A DNA stretch of 23,701 bases from JBCBEX01 sp038528235 (GTDB taxonomy: Bacteria; Bacteroidota; Rhodothermia; Rhodothermales; Rubricoccaceae), in the NCBI GenBank assembly GCA_038528235.1, contig JBCBEX010000067.1, forward strand, positions 1-23,701, written 5' to 3'. Under the pieces are notes generated by a model, which had not been told where the DNA came from, did no database searches, and saw nothing but the letters and a program-made list of their open reading frames with translations. This document shows, in pieces, positions 1 to 9,376 of the stretch (positions are counted from its first letter, which is position 1; every line of letters begins with the position of its first letter). Both the position numbers and the translations under genes were made by a program.

Positions 1-292
1 GCGCGATCATGCCAAAGACGAGATGGGCTAGGGACGGCTCGACCTCTTCGACACCTTCCATAAATGCGACGGCGTTGTCGGGCGGGGTCCCGTCGCTCCA
101 GGTGCACATCACCACAATCGCCTGCCGGTAGTCGGCCAGCAACTCCGGGTAGGCATCGGCCATGTCTGTCAAGTCGCACTCGAAGCCCAGGTCGGCGAGG
201 TGGTCGGCGACCTCTTCGGCAACCAACTCTGAGTTGCCTGTCTGTGTGCCAACGAGCACCAGGATTTCGCGATAGGCGGCAGTCAGGTCCAT
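1..292 (-). CDS. Flavodoxin, 5' part (runs off the left edge)
   Basis: The minus strand from the ATG at 292 reads 97 codons without a stop and leaves the window. Residues 10-22 (ILVLVGTQTGNSE) are the first beta strand and FMN phosphate-binding loop of flavodoxins (T-x-T-G-N-S/T). Further on, VVMCTWSDGTPPDNA matches the second FMN-contacting loop (TWxxGxxPxN). The protein should be a small soluble FMN electron carrier. A flavodoxin-like domain of a larger reductase cannot be excluded because the C-terminus is missing. The ATG lies four bases after the stop of the DUF5103 lipoprotein gene, so the two are probably co-transcribed. The start is well placed: only a few residues precede the first strand, as is usual for the family. 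Confidence 0.85.
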   Translation of the reverse strand, partial: MDLTAAYREILVLVGTQTGNSELVAEEVADHLADLGFECDLTDMADAYPELLADYRQAIVVMCTWSDGTPPDNAVAFMEGVEEVEPSLAHLVFGMIA

Positions 293-296
293 TTCT

Positions 297-1592
297 TTAG
301 CGGGAAACGATCGACCTCGTGGCGATGAGCCGGTCGGTGTTGCGGGTGAAGTCACGGACGTAGACGAGCGCCGTGTAGAGCGCTGGGGCGAGGCCGATGT
401 CCCGGCGCTGCCGCTCCCGTTCAACCGGGTCCTCGACGATGTAGCGATAGAGGTAACGTCCTTGCTTGAGCAGGAACGTGCCCTCGTACCGACGCTCGCT
501 AGGCAGCCAGGTCAGTTCGTTGGCTGGGTCGATGAGCCAGCCGTTAAAGGCGCCTGAGAGTATGACCGGGCCGCGAAGCCGCTGTTCGTCGTTGGGCACG
601 TAGGTGAACGTAGCCTGGACATACTCGGCTTGTGTGTCGGGGTCGGGCACGCCGAACACGACATCGTCCACGAGGGGTTGACCCGTGAGCGGCGCGTCTA
701 AGGTCGCATTGCCAAAGCGTGCGAAGTCTGGTTCAAGTATCACTTCATATGGAAAGACACCCAAGTTGGCCTGTAGGATGTCGCCGCCGGCGGAAAGCTG
801 ACCGAGGTCGAGTTGGAACGCGGGCTCGGCGTTTTGAAAGCCTCGTTCGGGCGGCAGGAAAAACTGCAGCAGCGACGCTTCGATCAGCGACGGTTCCCCT
901 GCGCAGCGCGTGAGCTCGAAGCGGCCGTTGCGAGCGAAGCACACGTCGTAGTCGAACGCGGAGACGTCGAACTGCTGCGTTGGGCGGAACTGCACGACGG
1001 GCTGCGCGAAGCTGCCACCCGTGCCAAGCAGCGAACTGCTCAGCAGCATCTCGACCTCGGCGGCTTGCTCGGAAAGGTAGAAGGCGCGCTCGAACAGCGG
1101 CTCCTGTTCGCGCCCCTGCTCCGCCACGCGGACGATGTAGTTGCCGCTGCGTAGAAACCAAATACGTTCGTTCGGGAAGCGATACTCGTAGTGCACATAG
1201 CGCAGGTCGGCCGTCCCCGAGATTTGGAAATCGAACAGGTCGTCGGTCACGGCCGAGGCGAGGTATTCCACAGGCAGCAATGTGCGCTCCCAGTTGCGGT
1301 CGGCGTGGTAGAAGTAGACCGACAGCGGGCGGCCCGTGGACTCGTCCAGCAAGTCGAACGAAAGCGAAAGTTGCTGGCCGCTGCTCAGTCCGACGATGGG
1401 CAGCGACGACTCGTTGCCCGCCTGGTGGAGTTGGATGGTCTTGATGGCTTCATCGGGGACCACGAGCGAGAAGCCCCGCGTCGACGTGGGGTCGGCAAAA
1501 CCGAAGTCGCTATCACGAACACCGCCGTCGCCCTCGGTGGTGGCGCACCCGACGAGCGACATGAGCAGGAGCGAGAGGACGAATCGTGGCAT
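297..1592 (-). CDS. DUF5103 / type IX secretion plug-family lipoprotein
   Basis: A 431-residue protein when started at the ATG at 1592, where a short lipoprotein signal begins (MPRFVLSLLLMSLVGC, lipobox LVGC, lipidated Cys16). The open frame extends 20 codons upstream, but those residues would precede the signal peptide and are unlikely to be translated. The central part, with SVYFYHADRNWERTLLP, HYEYRFPNERIWFLRSGNY and FERAFYLSE, fits the DUF5103 family, whose N-terminal domain is annotated as the type IX secretion system plug, a partner of the SprA translocon. The C-terminal third (VILSGAFNGW, GRYLYRYIVEDP) has the immunoglobulin-like fold of carbohydrate-binding-like modules seen in this family. 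Acidic residues follow the lipid-anchored cysteine. Identification rests on family motifs; the role in secretion is inferred from the family. It is followed by the flavodoxin gene four bases later. Confidence 0.85.
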   Translation of the reverse strand: MPRFVLSLLLMSLVGCATTEGDGGVRDSDFGFADPTSTRGFSLVVPDEAIKTIQLHQAGNESSLPIVGLSSGQQLSLSFDLLDESTGRPLSVYFYHADRNWERTLLPVEYLASAVTDDLFDFQISGTADLRYVHYEYRFPNERIWFLRSGNYIVRVAEQGREQEPLFERAFYLSEQAAEVEMLLSSSLLGTGGSFAQPVVQFRPTQQFDVSAFDYDVCFARNGRFELTRCAGEPSLIEASLLQFFLPPERGFQNAEPAFQLDLGQLSAGGDILQANLGVFPYEVILEPDFARFGNATLDAPLTGQPLVDDVVFGVPDPDTQAEYVQATFTYVPNDEQRLRGPVILSGAFNGWLIDPANELTWLPSERRYEGTFLLKQGRYLYRYIVEDPVERERQRRDIGLAPALYTALVYVRDFTRNTDRLIATRSIVSR

Positions 1593-1672
1593 CGGCACAG
1601 CGGTGGTAGGCAGGGTGCCCCGCCTATTCGCGCCTCTGTTGATCCGTTCCACGTGTGCAATTCGTATCCCCT

Positions 1673-1689
1673 GTGAACCCCTTGTTCAC
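1673..1689. repeat. 6-bp inverted repeat in the divergent intergenic region
   Basis: GTGAAC and GTTCAC separated by five bases lie 15 bases before the ATG of the lipoprotein gene at 1705, in the 112-base region between two divergent lipoprotein genes. It could be an operator half-site pair or a small leader hairpin. The repeat is visible, but at this length it can arise by chance. Confidence 0.25.
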
Positions 1690-1704
1690 TAACTCATCAA
1701 GACC

Positions 1705-2280
1705 ATGACGTATTCGCTCAAGCGCGTTCTACCTGCGCTCCTCTTTGCCTGCCTCGTAGCCGTGGGGTGCGACTCCACCGACCCTGAAGATCCCGCTAGC
1801 GGCGGCGGCAACGGTGGCGGCAATGGCAACGCTACGGGCACCGTGCAGGTCGGCAACGACTCGGCGACCGACATTGCTGGCAGCGCCTACGGAGTTCTTG
1901 CCTCCGACGGCGAGTTCGGCATCATCATCTTCGACGGCGCCTACGAGCTGTTCGGCACCGCTCAGGTCTCGGCCTACACCGTCCTCGCCCAAGATTCGCC
2001 GTCGGGGATTCCCGCACGCGGCACCTACAGCATCGGCGACTCGGACGGGTACGTCGGCGGCTACGCCGACATTGATGGCAACGACTTCCTCAACGCCACC
2101 TTCATCGATGCCGAGAGCGGCACGCTCACGATCACGAGTTCGAGCAACGACCGCATCGTCGGAACGTACCAGTTTACCGGGGAGCTATTCCGCGGCCAGT
2201 CCACGCAGGGCACGACGACCGTGTCTGGCTCGTTCGATGCGCCCATCTTCCGCGAGGACGACTTCCCGGACGAACCGTAG
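1705..2280 (+). CDS. Hypothetical lipoprotein, 191 aa
   Basis: I do not recognise the family. The N-terminus is a lipoprotein signal (MTYSLKRVLPALLFACLVAVGC, lipidated Cys22), followed by an acidic stretch (DSTDPEDP) and a Gly/Asn linker of about 12 residues. Acidic residues after the cysteine resemble the surface-export signal of Bacteroidota lipoproteins, so it may be displayed outside the cell; this is inference. The remainder, roughly residues 45-180, looks all-beta, with Gly-Thr-Tyr turns (RGTYSIGDSDGY, VGTYQFTGELF) and many Asp/Ser/Thr residues, and no catalytic motif. It is divergently transcribed from the DUF5103 gene and ends just before a strong terminator shared with metG. Confidence 0.8.
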   Translation: MTYSLKRVLPALLFACLVAVGCDSTDPEDPASGGGNGGGNGNATGTVQVGNDSATDIAGSAYGVLASDGEFGIIIFDGAYELFGTAQVSAYTVLAQDSPSGIPARGTYSIGDSDGYVGGYADIDGNDFLNATFIDAESGTLTITSSSNDRIVGTYQFTGELFRGQSTQGTTTVSGSFDAPIFREDDFPDEP

Positions 2281-2327
2281 GCCCTGAGGCTTCTGACACA
2301 AAGCAGACCAGAGGCACAAAGCAAACC

Positions 2328-2372
2328 ACAGTCGAGCCTGGGCTTCCGGACAGGAGGCCCAGGCTCGACTGT
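2328..2372. terminator. Bidirectional intrinsic terminator, 16-bp perfect stem
   Basis: Bases 2328-2343 and 2357-2372 are perfect reverse complements (16 bp, GC-rich, outer pairs AT-rich) around a 13-base loop. The element sits between the convergent lipoprotein gene (ends 2280) and metG (stop codon 2375-2373), and the stem begins directly after the metG stop. T-rich stretches follow on the minus side (TGTGGTTTGCTTTG), but only weakly on the plus side. Confidence 0.8.
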
Positions 2373-4529
<2,157 letters not shown>

Positions 4530-4595
4530 GATGGGAGGCAGTGCCGCAGGAAGCCGTGTGCGGTGAGTCGTTCTGAGTGGGATCAAGCTACGCCG

Positions 4596-4627
4596 GAGTG
4601 TCGTGCGCGATTCGCGCCCAGACACTC
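4596..4627. repeat. Two-part hairpin in the metG / Smr divergent region
   Basis: GAGTGTC (4596-4602) pairs with GACACTC (4621-4627). Inside it, GCGCGA (4605-4610) pairs with TCGCGC (4612-4617), leaving a small internal loop (GT opposite CCA). It lies 38 bases before the Smr-like ATG and 66 bases before the metG ATG. Because both neighbours point away from it, it cannot be a terminator for them; an operator or a 5' leader structure is possible. Confidence 0.45.
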
Positions 4628-4665
4628 TGCTCCGAACCTTTCCCGCCCCCACTCTCCAGACTGCC

Positions 4666-4980
4666 ATGCGCCTCACCGACGATGGCTCGACCGTGACCCT
4701 CGATCTTCACCATGTGCGCGTGGGCGATGCTGTGCCGCTGATCCGTCGCACGGTGGCGATGGCCTCAGCGCGGGGACGCTCCTCCGTCCGTGTCGTCCAC
4801 GGATCCTCGACGAGCGGCGGCTCAAACCGCACCATCAAGCACGTCGTGCACGACCTCCTCGACGACGGCGCCCTCGCCGAAGTGACCAGCGACTTTCGCG
4901 CGCAAGACTATGCGCTGCTGAGCCTCGGCGTCGGCGGACAACCGGACCGGCGTCGCCTCACGCTCAACGACGTGTGGTGA
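4666..4980 (+). CDS. Small Smr-like domain protein
   Basis: A 104-residue protein. Residues 10-16 (VTLDLHH) correspond to the LDLHG motif that opens Smr domains. Residues 22-37 are the following helix (AVPLIRRTVAMASARG). VRVVHGSSTSGGS at 41-53 matches the HGxG loop, and residues 55-68 are the second helix, ending in a strand (AEVTSDF). Stand-alone Smr proteins bind or cut nucleic acid in several systems, including the C-terminus of MutS2. Both signature motifs are altered here (LDLHH instead of LDLHG, HGSS instead of HGxG), so activity is uncertain. The ATG at 4666 is chosen because it leaves nine residues before the motif; the frame is open further upstream. It converges with the rhomboid gene about 100 bases downstream. 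Confidence 0.75.
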   Translation: MRLTDDGSTVTLDLHHVRVGDAVPLIRRTVAMASARGRSSVRVVHGSSTSGGSNRTIKHVVHDLLDDGALAEVTSDFRAQDYALLSLGVGGQPDRRRLTLNDVW

Positions 4981-5081
4981 GCCAAGGTCGGCAATGCTCG
5001 TTGATCGGATTGGTGCTCGGGATGATCCGTCCACCGCTTGGCCGATCTCCACCGCCTGTCAAACTCGGATGTCATCGATCT

Positions 5082-5900
5082 CTATCTCCACCGCCGTTTG
5101 CCTGCGCGGTCCCGCGAGCCGAGCGGGTAGCTACGGTCCCGTTGCGAAGCACGAACGAGAACGTCGTTGGGGTTTTCGCGGATGATCGTGCGCATGACAA
5201 GCGCGAGGATCATGCCAGCGAAGAAGCCGCCGATGTGCGCGCCGTAGGCCACGCCGCCCGTCTGCTCGCTCGCGAAGATGGCACCCCACCCGCTTACGAA
5301 CTGCAACGCAATCCACGCGCCGATGGCCACCATCGCTGGAATCGAGACGATCATGTAGAAGAAGATCGCGTTGACCTTGTTGCGAGGGAACAGGACGAGG
5401 TAGGCCCCCAGCACGCCGGAGATGGCCCCGGACGCGCCCAGATTGGGGATCAGCGAGTCGGGGTCGAGGACGATCTGCGCGGCAGTGGCCGCGAGGCCGC
5501 TCACCAGGTAGAAGCCGAGAAACGGCAGCGCGCCAAAGCGATGCTCTACGTTGTCGCCGAAGATCCAGAGGTAGAGCATGTTGCCGCCGAGGTGCATCCA
5601 CCCCCCGTGCATGAACATCGCCGAGAGCAGCGTGAGGTAGATCAAGGGCGCACCCATGCCGCCTCCGGGTCCTGGCTGGTGCGGGATTTGGACGCGCTCA
5701 CCGCCTGGCCCCGTGAGCATGGTAGCGCGGGTGAGGTCGTCGCCCGTGGTGATCTCGTACGGGATGACGCTCCAGCCGTACGTGAACTCGTCGCTGCCTA
5801 GTTGGACCAAGAACAGCAGCACATTGCAGACGAGAAGGGTGATGCTGACGTAGGCAACGCCGGAGAGGGCGCGGTCGTCGTCGCTGATGGGGAAGAGCAT
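5082..5900 (-). CDS. Rhomboid family intramembrane serine protease
   Basis: A 272-residue polytopic membrane protein. The catalytic dyad is visible: Ser157 in LGASGAISG and His222 in AHIGGFFAG. The oxyanion-side motif HGGWMHLGGN is at 98-107 (His103, Asn107). Membrane segments lie near 13-33, 85-110, 124-146, 152-171, 177-203 and 217-238, the six-helix core arrangement. Between the first two helices, residues 36-82 form a loop rich in Gly and Pro, typical of bacterial family members that are not GlpG. A short basic tail follows (QRDRSYPLGSRDRAGKRRWR). Rhomboids cleave single-pass membrane proteins within the bilayer; no substrate can be predicted here. The ATG at 5900 directly precedes the family-typical start. 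Divergent from the YfiT-type gene. Confidence 0.93.
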   Translation of the reverse strand: MLFPISDDDRALSGVAYVSITLLVCNVLLFLVQLGSDEFTYGWSVIPYEITTGDDLTRATMLTGPGGERVQIPHQPGPGGGMGAPLIYLTLLSAMFMHGGWMHLGGNMLYLWIFGDNVEHRFGALPFLGFYLVSGLAATAAQIVLDPDSLIPNLGASGAISGVLGAYLVLFPRNKVNAIFFYMIVSIPAMVAIGAWIALQFVSGWGAIFASEQTGGVAYGAHIGGFFAGMILALVMRTIIRENPNDVLVRASQRDRSYPLGSRDRAGKRRWR

Positions 5901-6050
5901 GGGGAGCAGGGACGGGTAGTAGCGGTGCGGTAAGTTATGCGGAGGCCTTCGTCTCCATCTTCTCCGTCGCGCGACTGCTCCCCCGAGTGCCGCCGGTGTG
6001 TTTTCTCACGGGTACGCGGTTGCCGTCTCCCCCCGCTCATCCTCATCTCC

Positions 6051-6578
6051 ATGTCGGTCGACCTCCGCTATCCCCTCGGCACGTTCGGTCATGACGGGCC
6101 GGTGCTCCCCCCGCAGCGCACGGCATGGATTGACGACATCGCCGCGCTGCCTCTTGCTTTTCGCAACGCGGCGGAATCGCTCTCGGGATCCCAGTTGGAC
6201 ACCCCCTACCGCGAAGGAGGCTGGACGCTGCGCCAGGTCATTCATCACGTACCCGACAGTCACCTGAACGCCTACACGCGGTTCTGCTGGACACTCACGG
6301 AGAACACGCCTACGATCAAAGCCTACGATGAAAATGCATGGGCACGGCTCAAGCTCTATGCCGGCCCAATAGAGCCAAGCCTCGCGCTGCTCGACGCGAT
6401 CCATGCACGCTGGGCGGCGTTGCTTCGGGGACTGGACGAAGCGGCCTGGGCGCGTCGCTTCCATCATCCAGAAACCGACACGTCGCATCCCCTCGATATG
6501 GTGCTCGGCACCTACGCCTGGCACGGACGGCATCACCTCGCGCACCTCACGACCACGATTGATCGATTCGGCTGGTAA
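6051..6578 (+). CDS. YfiT-type DinB-fold bacillithiol transferase / metal-dependent hydrolase
   Basis: A 175-residue protein that follows the YfiT pattern throughout: YPLGTFG at the start, LDTPYREGGWTLRQVIHHVPDSH at 49-71, NTPTIKAYDENAWA at 85-98, HARW at 118-121 and YAWHGRHHLAH at 155-165. Three histidines (probably His65, His158 and His162) should bind the metal ion as in Bacillus YfiT. The family is annotated as putative metal-dependent hydrolase or bacillithiol transferase (conjugating the thiol bacillithiol to toxic electrophiles), and bacillithiol occurs in some Bacteroidota relatives. The frame is open 38 codons upstream, but the ATG at 6051 gives the family-typical N-terminus. Divergent from rhomboid. 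Confidence 0.9.
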   Translation: MSVDLRYPLGTFGHDGPVLPPQRTAWIDDIAALPLAFRNAAESLSGSQLDTPYREGGWTLRQVIHHVPDSHLNAYTRFCWTLTENTPTIKAYDENAWARLKLYAGPIEPSLALLDAIHARWAALLRGLDEAAWARRFHHPETDTSHPLDMVLGTYAWHGRHHLAHLTTTIDRFGW

Positions 6579-6620
6579 CCTGGAGGCTCTTGCAACACTC
6601 CCTTCAGGCTGCGTCCGGCT

Positions 6621-6722
6621 AAGCGATCGCTCTCGCAGCGTTGCGCTGCGCCACCGACGCTCACACAACGTCTGCTTCACGTGCCTTGTAGGAGGGTTGC
6701 TCGCTCCGCCTCGCCTTACAGG
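6621..6722. repeat. Cluster of small palindromes, possible REP-like intergenic element
   Basis: The 190-base gap between the YfiT-type gene and prephenate dehydrogenase holds three dyads in a row. AGCGATCGCT is at 6622-6631. CGCAGCG/CGCTGCG with a 3-base loop is at 6634-6650. An imperfect long pairing joins CCTTGTAGGAGG (6684-6695) to CCTCGCCTTACAGG (6709-6722). I see no second copy in this window, so calling it a repeat family is inference. It could also terminate the YfiT-type transcript, although no T-run follows. Confidence 0.35.
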
Positions 6723-6768
6723 CCGACTTCTGCAGTAGCCACCAGTCGCCATCTCCACAGAGCCTCAT

Positions 6769-7884
6769 TTGACGAACGAGACGATCCACACCGTAGCCCT
6801 CGTCGGTACCGGCCTCATCGGCGGCTCACTCGGGCTGGCGCTCCGAGCGCGGCGAAGCGACCTACACATCGTCGTGTACGACCCAAACGCCGGACCAGAG
6901 GCGGTGCAGCGGGGGGCTGCTCACCATTCGGCAACGTCGCTTCAGGCCGCGGTACGGGAGGCGGACTTGGTGGTACTGGGGACGCCGGTACGCTTCCTAC
7001 CGGGTCTTCTTGGTGACATCGCTCCGCACCTCAAGCCGGGCGCCCTCGTGACCGATGTGGGCTCGGTGAAAGCGCCGCTCGTGGCTCACGCTGCGGACGT
7101 GCTGCCCACCGCCAATCCATTCGTCGGCGGACACCCGATGGCGGGCGCCGAGCGGGGTGGCATCGCCCATGCCGACGCGTTTCTGTTCGAGAACGCAACG
7201 TGGGTCCTGTGTCCCCCTCAAGGCGTCGCCGAGGGCGAGGTTGCAGCGCGGCATCCCTCGCTGATCGATCTCGTCGAGGCTACGGGGGCACGGGTACTGG
7301 TCTTGGACGCGAAGCGGCACGACCGGATTGCGGCGTTGGTCAGCCACGTTCCTCAACTCGTGGCCGTGCTGCTGATGACGCTGGCCGCTGAGTCCAACGC
7401 CGACGACGATGCGTTCCTCCGGCTCGCTGCGGGCGGCTTCCGCGACATGACGCGCATCGCCTCGTCTCCCTTCGACCTGTGGCGCGACATCCTTGTGGCC
7501 AACGAAGGCCCCGTCCTCGATGCCCTGGCTCGCCTAGCCGATGCCCTGCAGGCTATGCGCTACGATCTAGCGAGCACCGACCTCGCCGCGCTCGCCCAGC
7601 GTTTCGACGAAGCGCGCACCGTGCGCAACACGATTCCCAAAGACACCAAGGGCTTCCTCGCCCCGCTCGCCGATGTCTACGTCTATGCCGAGGACCGCCC
7701 TGGCTTTCTGCTGCGCCTCGTCCAGACGCTCTACGAGGGAGGACTGAGCATCAAAGACATCGAGCTGCTCAAGATTCGTGAGGGCACCGGCGGAGCGTTT
7801 CGGTTCGGGTTCGCCACGGCGCACGATGCCGACCGCGCTGTCGCCGCCTTCACCGAGGCAGGTTACACCGCCTACAGGCTGTAG
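6769..7884 (+). CDS. tyrA: Prephenate dehydrogenase with C-terminal ACT domain
   Basis: Oxidatively decarboxylates prephenate to 4-hydroxyphenylpyruvate with NAD(P), the committed step to tyrosine. The 371-residue protein starts with a Rossmann dinucleotide fold (VALVGTGLIGGSLG, GxGxxG at 13-18) and has the GHPMAG motif at 121-126 and the helical-domain motif LVSHVPQLVAVLL around His193. From about residue 298 it carries an ACT domain (YVYAEDRPGFLLRLVQTL, SIKDIELLKI), the usual site for tyrosine feedback inhibition. The start is a TTG at 6769: the next in-frame ATG (in GHPMAG) would destroy the Rossmann fold, and TTG gives the correct spacing. Transcribed alone; converges with the NUDIX gene. 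Confidence 0.93.
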   Translation: MTNETIHTVALVGTGLIGGSLGLALRARRSDLHIVVYDPNAGPEAVQRGAAHHSATSLQAAVREADLVVLGTPVRFLPGLLGDIAPHLKPGALVTDVGSVKAPLVAHAADVLPTANPFVGGHPMAGAERGGIAHADAFLFENATWVLCPPQGVAEGEVAARHPSLIDLVEATGARVLVLDAKRHDRIAALVSHVPQLVAVLLMTLAAESNADDDAFLRLAAGGFRDMTRIASSPFDLWRDILVANEGPVLDALARLADALQAMRYDLASTDLAALAQRFDEARTVRNTIPKDTKGFLAPLADVYVYAEDRPGFLLRLVQTLYEGGLSIKDIELLKIREGTGGAFRFGFATAHDADRAVAAFTEAGYTAYRL

Positions 7885-7893
7885 CGGCCATGC

Positions 7894-7906
7894 CTTCGCT
7901 CCGAAG
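7894..7906. terminator. Weak hairpin between convergent genes
   Basis: CTTCG (7894-7898) pairs with CGAAG (7902-7906) around a 3-base loop, ten bases after the prephenate dehydrogenase stop and 29 bases from the NUDIX stop. It is short and has no T-run, so a terminator role is only suggested by its position. Confidence 0.25.
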
Positions 7907-7935
7907 CAGTGACTTACAACGGGCTGCCTACACGG

Positions 7936-8487
7936 TCAGCCGCTCAGGAGACCGGCATGGATGGCCCAGAAGACGGCTGCGATGTGCGTGCTGTGCGTGA
8001 TGGAGCCGTCGGCAACCCGTGCCGGTAGCTCGTCCGCTGCCACGAGACGCACGGCCAAATCTTCGGCAGCGTCGAGGTGCGGCTCGGCAATGCGGCGCGC
8101 CCCCGTCGCTACGAACACGTGGCCGTAGTTGGTGTGCCGCCCTGGCTCGACGGCCCCTTTGCCGAGGTAGGTCCAGCCCGAGGCTGCGTAGCCGGTCTCT
8201 TCGAGCAGTTCGCGTCGCGCAGCGGTTTCTATGTCCTCATCGGGGTCCACCGCGCCTGCGGGAAACTCCAGCGAAAGCCGCTCCACCCCATAGCGGTATT
8301 GCTCGACCATCACGACCTGACCATCGTCCGTAATGGGCAGGGCGAGCGCCCAGTCAGGGTAGTGCAGCACATGGTACTCGTCCAGCACCGTGCCGTTGGG
8401 CAAGCGCACCCGGTCTTGGCGTAGCGTCATCCACCAGCGCTCGATCAAGGTTTTCGAGGCGAGCGTCGTCCACGGACGAATGGGCAT
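7936..8487 (-). CDS. NUDIX hydrolase, ADP-sugar pyrophosphatase type
   Basis: A 183-residue protein with a perfect Nudix box at 78-100: Gly78, Glu84, then REL-x-EE-x-G-Y (Arg92, Glu93, Glu96, Glu97, Gly99), which binds the catalytic metal ions. The preceding MVEQYRYGVERLSLEFPAG is typical of the ADP-ribose/ADP-sugar pyrophosphatase branch, which cleaves nucleoside diphosphate sugars to AMP and sugar phosphate. The exact substrate cannot be read from sequence. The ATG at 8487 gives the expected N-terminus; the frame is open further upstream but overlaps the GNAT gene. It is the last gene of a likely three-gene minus-strand unit, 16 bases after the GNAT stop. Confidence 0.92.
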   Translation of the reverse strand: MPIRPWTTLASKTLIERWWMTLRQDRVRLPNGTVLDEYHVLHYPDWALALPITDDGQVVMVEQYRYGVERLSLEFPAGAVDPDEDIETAARRELLEETGYAASGWTYLGKGAVEPGRHTNYGHVFVATGARRIAEPHLDAAEDLAVRLVAADELPARVADGSITHSTHIAAVFWAIHAGLLSG

Positions 8488-8503
8488 AGGGATACGGTCA
8501 GGA

Positions 8504-9040
8504 TCAGAGGACCGCCGACCAGGCGTCGGCGTTGAGCGCGTAGAAGATCGCCTGGTCGCCTTCGTCGCCGCAGCCGCACGGTGCCGCATCGCGCCTGAAT
8601 TCGGCAAAGCCTAGCTTTTCCAGTACGCGCCCCGACGCAGGATTCCCTTCCAACACGTGGGCCTCAACGCGGCCTAGTCCTAGCTGCTCGAATGCATACG
8701 TGACAACCAGTCGTGCCGCTCGGCTCGCATAGCCGTGGCCCCAATGCGGCACACCAACCCAGTAGCCAAGTTCGGCCTCGCCGTCGCGTACCTGCTTGAG
8801 CGTGCATGTGCCAACGCAGACGTCATCCACGGTGATAGCAAACGCAAAGTCGGTCCCAGCCGCCCAGGCTTCCGTCGCCTCCGCGACAAAGGCTGCCGCA
8901 CCGTCTTCTGGATAGGGATGGGGTAGGCGCGTCGTCGCGGCCACGCGGGCGTCTGCAGCGAGCCGCTGGATCGCGGGGGCGTGCTGCTGTGCGACCGGCT
9001 CGACGGTCAGGCGAGGGCGCAGGGCGTCGAAGAGCTTCAT
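8504..9040 (-). CDS. GNAT family N-acetyltransferase (RimJ/RimL-like)
   Basis: A 178-residue acetyltransferase. Motif A is clear: ELGYWVGVPHWGHGYASRAARLVV contains the acetyl-CoA pyrophosphate loop (WGHGYAS, matching R/Q-x-x-G-x-G/A), and VEAHVLEGNPASGRVLEKLGF is the C-terminal half typical of RimJ/RimL-type enzymes, in which the Asn-Pro-Ala-Ser turn precedes the last helix. These enzymes acetylate protein N-termini, amino groups of small molecules or antibiotics; the acceptor here is unknown. The C-terminal stretch APCGCGDEGDQAIF has two cysteines close together and is unusual. Sits between the small hypothetical (12 bases upstream) and NUDIX (16 bases downstream) on the same strand. Confidence 0.9.
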   Translation of the reverse strand: MKLFDALRPRLTVEPVAQQHAPAIQRLAADARVAATTRLPHPYPEDGAAAFVAEATEAWAAGTDFAFAITVDDVCVGTCTLKQVRDGEAELGYWVGVPHWGHGYASRAARLVVTYAFEQLGLGRVEAHVLEGNPASGRVLEKLGFAEFRRDAAPCGCGDEGDQAIFYALNADAWSAVL

Positions 9041-9052
9041 AGCAAGCTGGGG

Positions 9053-9265
9053 TCAGTCACGACGGAAACGCATGCGCTGGTGCAAACGGGTGCGTCCCAC
9101 GATAGCGCCGGCGCGGAGGATCGCCTGCCAGCCTTCCTCGTCGGGCTCGGTGAGCGTGAGGTCCTCGGTGGGTGCCTCCAGCACGCGCCGGGCGGCGTCG
9201 AGCGGGTCGCGGGCACGCATGAGGGCAGGAGGCTGGCCGTCGGCTTCGAATTCGAACTGAGGCAT
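9053..9265 (-). CDS. Small hypothetical protein, 70 aa
   Basis: I do not recognise it. From the ATG at 9265 it encodes 70 residues (MPQFEFEADGQPP... to RMRFRRD), with an acidic middle (EAPTEDLTLTEPDEEGW) and a basic C-terminus. There is no signal peptide or membrane segment. The support is positional and compositional: codon usage with G/C-rich third positions like its neighbours, a stop 12 bases before the GNAT start, and the same strand. The frame extends 27 codons further upstream, but the ATG at 9265 gives the more protein-like start. A non-coding chance frame cannot be fully excluded. Confidence 0.55.
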   Translation of the reverse strand: MPQFEFEADGQPPALMRARDPLDAARRVLEAPTEDLTLTEPDEEGWQAILRAGAIVGRTRLHQRMRFRRD

Positions 9266-9376
9266 GGGCGGGCGATCAGGTAGAGTAGGGACGAAGCGCG
9301 GCGCACTCACAGGAGGTGCCTTTGACGCGCGGTTTTGGTACACCATTGCGCCGTGCAGCCCACCCGGGGCGCCCTC

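Noticed and set aside
6623..6630. GCGATCGC, identical to the cyanobacterial HIP1 octamer
   Set aside because: A single copy is expected by chance in GC-rich DNA, and the gene content is not cyanobacterial.
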